The position numbers and the translations under genes were made by a program. The notes below the pieces were generated by a model. It was not told the origin of the DNA. It was given only the letters and a program-made list of their open reading frames with translations, and did no database searches. This document shows, one piece after another, positions 25,905 to 31,319 of a stretch of DNA of 64,000 nucleotides (positions are counted from its first letter, which is position 1; each line of letters starts with the position of its first letter). The DNA is from Bryobacterales bacterium (GTDB taxonomy: Bacteria > Acidobacteriota > Terriglobia > Bryobacterales > Bryobacteraceae), in assembly GCA_003170295.1 (NCBI GenBank), contig PNAJ01000057.1, forward strand, positions 83,212 to 147,211, read 5' to 3'.

Positions 25905-25942
25905 CGCGAGCTTCAGCTTGCAGCGGCGGCTTCAGCCGGCGT
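25905..25942. repeat. Twin small hairpins, right flank of the HTH antitoxin region
   Basis: GCGAGCTTCAGCTTGC and CGGCTTCAGCCG are adjacent inverted repeats. Together with the unit at 25402-25436 they bracket the orphan antitoxin. Confidence 0.5.
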
Positions 25943-26014
25943 CCAGCGCCGAACCACGACTGTCGCCCGCAGCTGGCCAGGATAAATGGTAATATCGCCC
26001 GCAGGACGCTAAGT

Positions 26015-26890
26015 TTGACAACGCAAGAGGCTTACAAGGCCGGTGATTTATTTCTTCGCGCATTGGACGACGCGTCTCCTGGCGCGGGAAGTATTTTGAA
26101 GGATCAAACTTCGAAAGACTGGATGGAAACGTCGGTTCTGCGGACCTTGGCCAGACTTGACGCAGCGGCGTACCATCAGGCTAATATCGAACGGCTCGTA
26201 AGAACCGGCATCGATACAGTGGCGGAGCACGCTGGAGCAACTACACATTCAGCCGGAGCGGAGCTCGCCTCCGAGATTCGCACCGCCCGCATATTTTCAG
26301 TTCTGGAGATCGGATTTGAAATAGAGGCATTTCTGGCTGCGGCACGATCCTGCGTCGATTTTGGCGGGAGCATTCTCGCCCTTCATCTGGGGATGAACAG
26401 ACGAACGAGCATCACCAAGATTCTCGACTTCGTCAAGGGGAAGGCCAGTCCGCCGTTCGGTTTCTTATTGCCTTTGGCTCCATGGATTGAGAGCGTAAAA
26501 GAGTATCGTGACGAGTGTGTTCACTACAGAACGCTGCGGATGCTGACCGGATATGAAACTATCCGCCGTAACGGAGTCTTAGCGTCGGCGATCCGACCGC
26601 TCGTTATTCCCGAAGAACCCGGCAAAGACAGGCCGGACACGAGGTTGATGCGAATGCTCGGCCCGGAAAATGAATTACCTGTCGGACTCGACAGATCCGA
26701 AAGTTCCGGCTCAGTGAGCCGGAATGGCGTCCTCCTGAGTTTTGAGCATTTGATCCAGTATGAGCCTGCATCAGGTTACGTTCGCGTTGAAGATTTTTCC
26801 GGCAAGAATCTCGCTCGGCTCTGCGAATTCCTCGAACAGATGTTCAACGAGACATTGGCCGCGAAGTTCACCCGCCAACGCGGAACCTAA
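26015..26890 (+). CDS. HEPN-like hypothetical protein
   Basis: About 291 residues from a TTG start; the open frame goes further up but would overlap the antitoxin gene, and no ATG is available near here. No signal peptide or membrane segment. The middle (IGFEIEAFLAAARSCVDFGGSILALHL, then IESVKEYRDECVHYRTLR at ~165-182) resembles a HEPN four-helix protein; RDECVH fits the R-x4-6-H motif of HEPN ribonucleases, here in a Cthe_2314-like context. The C-terminal third has no feature I recognise. Neighbours are toxin-antitoxin genes, so a toxin or RNA-cleaving role is possible but unproven. Confidence 0.6.
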   Translation: MTTQEAYKAGDLFLRALDDASPGAGSILKDQTSKDWMETSVLRTLARLDAAAYHQANIERLVRTGIDTVAEHAGATTHSAGAELASEIRTARIFSVLEIGFEIEAFLAAARSCVDFGGSILALHLGMNRRTSITKILDFVKGKASPPFGFLLPLAPWIESVKEYRDECVHYRTLRMLTGYETIRRNGVLASAIRPLVIPEEPGKDRPDTRLMRMLGPENELPVGLDRSESSGSVSRNGVLLSFEHLIQYEPASGYVRVEDFSGKNLARLCEFLEQMFNETLAAKFTRQRGT

Positions 26891-26945
26891 TCAGGCAAAA
26901 GGGGCCAGGCGGATTTATTAGCGTTTCTGCGAACTCCGCGGCCTT

Positions 26946-27317
26946 TCAAGCGAGCCTGATTCCCGGAACCCTTTCAAAGTGACGCCGGTTTCGGGTCAGC
27001 AGCACGCCGCCGTTGGTGGCCACGATGCCGGCAATCAGACTGTCGGCCATCCCAATGGGCTGGCCCGATCATTCCAGGGATCTGCGAATGTCGCTGGCAG
27101 CATCGGCTGCCGCGTCGTCCAACGCTAGCGACGGCACCGCTCCGAGCAGTCGAATCAGGCGGGCGAGCTGCTTTGGGTTCTTCGCACCCGAGAGGAGCTC
27201 AAACCGGCTGATCACCGTTGTCCTGATGGCGCCACGGCGAAGCAGTTGCTCCACTGCGTCGGCTTCGCCTTTGCCCGCGAGGTAATCGATGAGGACGTCC
27301 GTATCCGCGATGGTCAT
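26946..27317 (-). pseudogene. VapC PIN-domain toxin interrupted by an in-frame TGA
   Basis: A 124-codon frame. The first 82 residues (MTIADTDVLIDYLAGKG, VISRFELLSGAK) stop at a TGA at 27069-27071, but the same frame continues SGQPIGMADSLIAGIVATNG and GVLLTRNRRHFERVPGIRLA to a second stop at 26946. The continuation holds the remaining PIN acidic residues (MADSLIA, TRNRRHF), so the whole family-length sequence is there and only one codon is broken. A C-to-T change in a CGA codon would do it. As it stands the toxin would lack half its active site. Follows its VapB-type antitoxin by two bases. Confidence 0.85.
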
Positions 27318-27319
27318 CG

Positions 27320-27553
27320 TCAGTTTGCCCGGATGCTGCGGGTTTTCGTCAGGAGATCCGCAGTTTCCGTCTCGCTCATGGATCCCTTCAGCGCAAGAGC
27401 GTTCCGGATCGCATTCGTTCGGCCCTTCTGATCCGCGAGGTAGAGTTCCAGCGCTTCGGCCACCACGGTCGAGAACCCCTTCTCACCTCTGTTCGCGGCT
27501 AACTCGAGAATGCGCGCGCGATGTTCAGGCTTCATCTCAATGGTGGTTCGCAT
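27320..27553 (-). CDS. VapB-like ribbon-helix-helix antitoxin
   Basis: 77 residues: MRTTIEMKPEHRARILELAANRG forms the N-terminal RHH strand and first helix, and GFSTVVAEALELYLADQ the second. The C-terminus (NAIRNALALKGSMSETETAD) would wrap the toxin. It is the first gene of a two-gene module with the interrupted VapC, with two bases between stop and start. AGGCTTCATCTC-type upstream sequence gives no strong Shine-Dalgarno. Confidence 0.82.
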   Translation of the reverse strand: MRTTIEMKPEHRARILELAANRGEKGFSTVVAEALELYLADQKGRTNAIRNALALKGSMSETETADLLTKTRSIRAN

Positions 27554-27905
27554 TTGCTTCTATTATGACATGCATGCACATGCACATGAGACTGCGGACA
27601 CACTTCGGCCTTGCAAAAATATCGCGAGCGGCCGGATGACCTCTCGATCATCCGACCGCTAGTGGATTGGACTGCCTCTTGCGATGCGCAGCCCTCTGAA
27701 ACCGCTGGGTAACAGACCAACGTTATGGGACCGATCCCAAGATCTTCCGTTTCCGGAAGCTCAGGACCACCGTAATGCGACATTTCCAGGCCTGGAAAAA
27801 ACTGTCAAAAGAGCCGGTGATCGAACTCCTTCTGGTTGCAGAGTACACGGGGAACGGAAAAAAACATTTCACCCAAAGACGCAAAGCTCGGTAAGGAAAG
27901 GAGAT
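27554..27905. other. 352-base intergenic stretch with several inverted repeats
   Basis: No convincing gene on either strand. It holds a 13-base stem with one mismatch (AGCGGCCGGATGA 27627-27639 and TCATCCGACCGCT 27648-27660), a perfect small hairpin CTTCCG-TTTC-CGGAAG (27744-27759) and a perfect 16-base palindrome TTTCCAGGCCTGGAAA (27783-27798). The last could terminate the histidine-kinase transcript that comes from the right. The region may be remains of lost genes. Confidence 0.6.
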
Positions 27906-29240
27906 TTACTCGCTATGCAACGGCAACTCAATTTGCACCAGCAGCCCCGGCCCCGCATTCTTCGCCGTCATCGTGCCATGATGCACCGTCACCGCGCGAT
28001 GCGCGATCGCCAACCCGAGCCCGACCCCTCCAGTCGACGAGTCCCTCGATTCATCCACTCTAAAAAACGGTTTGAAGATTTTAGGCAGCTCCGCTTCCGG
28101 CACACCGGGACCATAATCGCGCACCGAAATCTCCGCGTCGTCATGATCGGAGGCAAGCTTCACCTCGATTGGCGTCCCTTCCGGCGCGTAGCGGATCGCG
28201 TTGCGGACGATGTTTTCCATCGCCCTCCGCAGCAACTCGCGATCTCCGCGGAAGTGCAGCGATTCGGATGCTTCCAGATACACGCGGCAACCTCTCGCTT
28301 CCGCCTCGACCGCGCAATCGTCGACCACTTCGCGCAGAAAATCGTCGAGCGGTAAGTCCGTCAGGTTCCGAGACGACGGATCGCCCTCGGCCCTTGTCAC
28401 CTGCAACAACGCGCCCACCAGATCCGTCAACCGGCCGATTTCTTTCTTCAAACGTACCGTAGCCGCCGTGCGATCCTCAGCCGTTCTCGATAACTCGGCC
28501 GCGAAGCTCAGCCGCGCCAGAGGCGTGCGCAACTCGTGCGAAATGTCTTGCAACAGGCGCCGCTCGGCGGTGAGCAGCGTTTCCATGCGCTCCGCCATTT
28601 CGTCGAATGCGCGTGCCAGATTGCCGATCTCATCGCGCCGCCGCGAATGGACGCGTGCCGAAAGATCGCCCCGTCCGAATCGATCGACGGTTCGCGCCAA
28701 TGCTCGCAGAGGGGAAGCGAGATTCACTGCCAGCAGCCAGCACAGCAGCGCGATCGCCAGAAATACCAACAAATAGTACGGAAGAAAGCTCCACGGATCG
28801 TTGTTCATTGGCTGAGCGACTACAATCCATCGGTACGGCGTGCCTGGGGAAGAGGCCGCCACGATCACATGCTGTTCGCCGCGATGCCGCAGCGCGCTGA
28901 ACATTCCAAATGGCCACGGCCATGGCCGCGATTGCCTCTGCGCGAGCCAGGCGGAGCGATCCTCACCCGTTGCCAGATCCCGCCCGGAAGCATCGGTCAA
29001 ATGATGCTCGATTTGAAAATGCCGGTCGAGCTTGTCGAGATACGCCTTCAATTGCGGCACGCCACCCGACTCGTATGCTTCGCGCGCTTCGCCTAACTGC
29101 CACGTCGATGTTTTCTCGAACGGTCCGCCGTGTCCAAAAGCGCGCACCGCAGCCGTTGCCGAAATCACCGCGAAAGCGATCAACGAAAATACCAGCGTCC
29201 CGAAGCACCAGAACAATACTTTTGCGTAAACTGACCTCAT
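27906..29240 (-). CDS. HAMP-domain sensor histidine kinase, CpxA-like
   Basis: 444 residues in the inner membrane. TM1 ~10-32, a periplasmic domain of ~120 residues (33-150, with FGHGGPF and a Trp/Pro-rich PWPWPFGMF stretch), TM2 ~152-172, HAMP ~173-226 (LASPLRALARTVDRFGRGDLSARV), HisKA with His235 in DISHELRTP, then HATPase_c: N-box MENIVRNAIRYAPEG, G1 DYGPGVP, F-box FKPFFRVDE, G2 GVGLGLAIAH. CpxA is the nearest type. Its cognate regulator is upstream on the same strand but 242 bases away, with repeats in between. Ligand unknown. Confidence 0.9.
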   Translation of the reverse strand: MRSVYAKVLFWCFGTLVFSLIAFAVISATAAVRAFGHGGPFEKTSTWQLGEAREAYESGGVPQLKAYLDKLDRHFQIEHHLTDASGRDLATGEDRSAWLAQRQSRPWPWPFGMFSALRHRGEQHVIVAASSPGTPYRWIVVAQPMNNDPWSFLPYYLLVFLAIALLCWLLAVNLASPLRALARTVDRFGRGDLSARVHSRRRDEIGNLARAFDEMAERMETLLTAERRLLQDISHELRTPLARLSFAAELSRTAEDRTAATVRLKKEIGRLTDLVGALLQVTRAEGDPSSRNLTDLPLDDFLREVVDDCAVEAEARGCRVYLEASESLHFRGDRELLRRAMENIVRNAIRYAPEGTPIEVKLASDHDDAEISVRDYGPGVPEAELPKIFKPFFRVDESRDSSTGGVGLGLAIAHRAVTVHHGTMTAKNAGPGLLVQIELPLHSE

Positions 29241-29264
29241 CTAGCTGCCCGTCCCTCTAGCAGG

Positions 29265-29302
29265 AGTCACCGCTCCCTGTGGTCGCGGCTCGGTAACGAG
29301 CC
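29265..29302. repeat. Dispersed repeat, family B, copy 1
   Basis: AGTCACCGCTCCCTGTGGTC then GCGGCTCGGTAA. The core (CCGCTCCCTG-GGTC-CGGCTCGGTAA) recurs at 36682-36716, and a shortened form at 40352-40380. ACCGCTCCCTGTGGT is itself a small hairpin. Confidence 0.65.
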
Positions 29303-29361
29303 TACCTGTTATCAAATGCTTACACCTAGCAACGTCTGAGTGCCCTGACTTGACGTGGTGG

Positions 29362-29388
29362 CGCAGGCGGTTTCGCCTGCGTTCTTTT
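29362..29388. repeat. Hairpin with T-rich tail in the kinase-regulator gap
   Basis: CGCAGGCG-GTTT-CGCCTGCG followed by TTCTTTT. The shape is that of a rightward intrinsic terminator, but no rightward gene precedes it, so it more likely belongs to the set of small intergenic hairpins seen elsewhere in the window. Confidence 0.5.
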
Positions 29389-29410
29389 GCTTCGAAAACA
29401 TTCGTCGCAG

Positions 29411-29463
29411 TCCGTCTTGTAGGGCGGCCAATTTTGGCTGCAGCCGCCCTTTCAGGCGGCCGT
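29411..29463. repeat. Dispersed palindromic intergenic repeat, family A, copy 2
   Basis: Inverse orientation of the element at 6576-6625: GTCTTGTAGGGCGGCCAAT, TTTGGCTGCAGCC, then GCCGCCCTTTCAGGCGGC as the variable hairpin. The terminal hairpin has different bases but keeps pairing, which suggests selection for structure. Confidence 0.7.
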
Positions 29464-29482
29464 GTTCCCGAGCCGTACGATC

Positions 29483-30175
29483 TCATTCGCCTTTCCCCGC
29501 AGTAAACATGTACCCCACGCCGCGCACCGTGCGAATGGGCGTCATATCGCCCCGCTCCAGCTTCTTTCGCAGGTGGCTGATATGCACGTCGAGCGACCGT
29601 TCATATGGATTCGATTCGCGCTGATGCAGCACCGCGGTCAATTCATCACGCGAGACAATCCTGCCCGCGGATCGCGCCAGCAGATCCAGAATGTCGAACT
29701 CAATCGAAGTCACGTCGATTTTTTCCGTTCCCGCCCACACTTCGCGCGAGCTCTCATCGAGCGTGAGCCCGTCAATCTCAATCTTATGCGTCTTGCCTTG
29801 CTCCGTCGCGCCAGCGCGTCGCAACACCGCCCGGATGCGCGCCAGCAGTTCGTCGGGTCCAAACGGTTTCGGCAAATAGTCGTCGGCCCCCGCGTTGAGA
29901 CCCGCAATGCGATCCCGCTCCTCGGTCCGAGCTGTCAACATGATCACCGGCACGGCGCTACGCCGCCGCAATTGCTTCAGCACTTCGAATCCGTCAAGCA
30001 CCGGCAGCATTCCATCCAGAATCACCAGATCGAAATTTCCTTCGAGCGCGCGCGACAAGCCTCTACGCCCGTCGTGAGCTGCTTCGAGTGAAAATTCGTG
30101 CTGTGAAAAAAAATCGGTCATCAGAGCGCAAAGCTCTGTATCATCCTCCACGAGAAGGATGGATTTTTCTGACAT
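29483..30175 (-). CDS. OmpR-family response regulator, CpxR-like
   Basis: 230 residues from the ATG at 30175 (MSEKSILLVEDD); a longer frame upstream runs into the divergent gene. Receiver domain 1-120 with acidic pair E10/D11-D12, phospho-acceptor Asp54 in DLVILDGMLP, T/S at MLTART and the Lys in YLPKPFGPDE. Winged-helix DNA-binding domain ~135-230: LTLDESSREVWAGTEKIDVTSIEFDILDLL, then DVHISHLRKKLE and IRTVRGVGYMF. Pairs with the kinase downstream. Divergent from the DUF5666-like gene across a 94-base gap, so it probably controls that gene and itself. Confidence 0.9.
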   Translation of the reverse strand: MSEKSILLVEDDTELCALMTDFFSQHEFSLEAAHDGRRGLSRALEGNFDLVILDGMLPVLDGFEVLKQLRRRSAVPVIMLTARTEERDRIAGLNAGADDYLPKPFGPDELLARIRAVLRRAGATEQGKTHKIEIDGLTLDESSREVWAGTEKIDVTSIEFDILDLLARSAGRIVSRDELTAVLHQRESNPYERSLDVHISHLRKKLERGDMTPIRTVRGVGYMFTAGKGE

Positions 30176-30269
30176 CTCTACTTCTTTGTAACCCATTCCG
30201 CTTCTCGAACGTACCGCTTTTACAAAACTTAACGGTAGGAAGCGCCCACGCTGTCGTCTCATAGAGGTA
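30176..30269. promoter_or_regulatory. Divergent control region between the response regulator and the DUF5666-like gene
   Basis: The 94 bases between the two start codons contain TACCG (30215-30219) and CGGTA (30233-30237), an inverted half-site pair about 13 bases apart flanking CTTTTACAAAACTTAA. This is a candidate operator for the CpxR-like protein. No consensus promoter boxes stand out. The position is firm, the site assignment is inference. Confidence 0.35.
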
Positions 30270-31304
30270 ATGAAGAGGCTATTTGCATTCTTGATTTTCA
30301 GTGCAGCCGCATTGGCGCAGCAGAAAGCGATCCTCGGCTCGATCACCGCGTTTAAGGCGGAAGACGCGGTCGTTGTGGTGAAACCCGACAATACTGACGC
30401 GGTGAACGTAAAGCTGACGCCGGAAACAATCTTTCAGCGCGTCGCCCCGGGCGAGCGCGATTTGAAAAAAGCCGCGACGATGAACATGACCGATATGGCG
30501 CTAGGCGATCGCGTCCTGGTTTCATTCAAGCCCGGGACCTCTGACGCTCTTCGCATTCTGGTGATGTCGGCGACCGATATAACGAAGCGCAACGAAGCCG
30601 ATCGCCTCGATTGGACCAAGCGCGGCGTATCGGGAGTAGTGACGGCGAAAACTGCGAGTACTTTGACCTTAAAGATGGGCGCAACAGTGACGGTTGACGA
30701 TAAAACCGCTTACCGGCGCTATAACTCGGATTCCGTAAAGTTTGCGGACGCGACCATCAGCAAGCTCAGTGAAGTAAACATCGGCGATCAACTGCGCGCC
30801 CGCGGCCTGAAAAGCGAGGACGGGTTGAAAGTAACCGCCGAAGAAGTGGTGTTCGGAACTTTCGTCACCAAAGCCGGTACGATCACGGCGATCAATCCCG
30901 AAACCAAAGAATTGACGGTCTCCGAAATCGGCACCAACAAGTCTCTGGTGATAAAATTCACCGCCGATTCGCAAATCAAAAAAATGCCCAACATGGCAGG
31001 CATGATGCCAGGCCGCGGCGGCCCGCCTCCTCCGGGCGCTCCCGCTCGCATGCCGGATTTGGCGCAAATGATCGAACGGATGCCGGGGGCAAAACTCGAC
31101 GATTTGAAAACGGGTGAAAAAATTGTTGTTTCGAGCACAAAAGGCAAGAAATCGGACGAGATTACTGCAATTATGCTGCTGGGTAACGCGGACATGCTGA
31201 TTCAAATGGCAACGGTCCCCAGAAGCGCCGCACCGGCCTCGGGCGGGATGGGAATGAGCCCAGGACTGCAAAATCTCGACCTTCCGTCCATGATCATGAA
31301 CTAA
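30270..31304 (+). CDS. Exported DUF5666-like repeat protein with Met/Pro/Gly-rich insert
   Basis: 344 residues with a signal peptide (MKRLFAFLIFSAAALAQQ). At least two beta-rich repeats of the DUF5666 style are visible: ILGSITAFKAEDAVVVVKPD...MALGDRVLVSF and GVVTAKTASTLTLKMGATVTVDD...VNIGDQLRARG, with a third, GTITAINPETKELTVSEIG. Between the third repeat and its closing DDLKTGEKIVVSS lies an insert rich in Met, Pro and Gly (MPNMAGMMPGRGGPPPPGAP, then PARMPDLAQMIERMPG). Periplasmic location is likely; function unknown. Divergent from the CpxR-like regulator and 15 bases before a TonB receptor, so probably one operon with it. Confidence 0.65.
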   Translation: MKRLFAFLIFSAAALAQQKAILGSITAFKAEDAVVVVKPDNTDAVNVKLTPETIFQRVAPGERDLKKAATMNMTDMALGDRVLVSFKPGTSDALRILVMSATDITKRNEADRLDWTKRGVSGVVTAKTASTLTLKMGATVTVDDKTAYRRYNSDSVKFADATISKLSEVNIGDQLRARGLKSEDGLKVTAEEVVFGTFVTKAGTITAINPETKELTVSEIGTNKSLVIKFTADSQIKKMPNMAGMMPGRGGPPPPGAPARMPDLAQMIERMPGAKLDDLKTGEKIVVSSTKGKKSDEITAIMLLGNADMLIQMATVPRSAAPASGGMGMSPGLQNLDLPSMIMN

Positions 31305-31319
31305 AAACGACCTTAAAAC

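Noticed and set aside
27069..27071. TGA in VapC as selenocysteine
   Set aside because: Position is not a catalytic residue in PIN domains, and no SECIS-like structure or selenoprotein genes are visible; a nonsense mutation is simpler.
29362..29388. Rightward intrinsic terminator
   Set aside because: No rightward gene precedes it; better explained as one of the small dispersed hairpins.
30985..31090. Met/Pro/Gly stretch as a collagen-like or surface-layer motif
   Set aside because: The spacing is irregular with no GxY periodicity.
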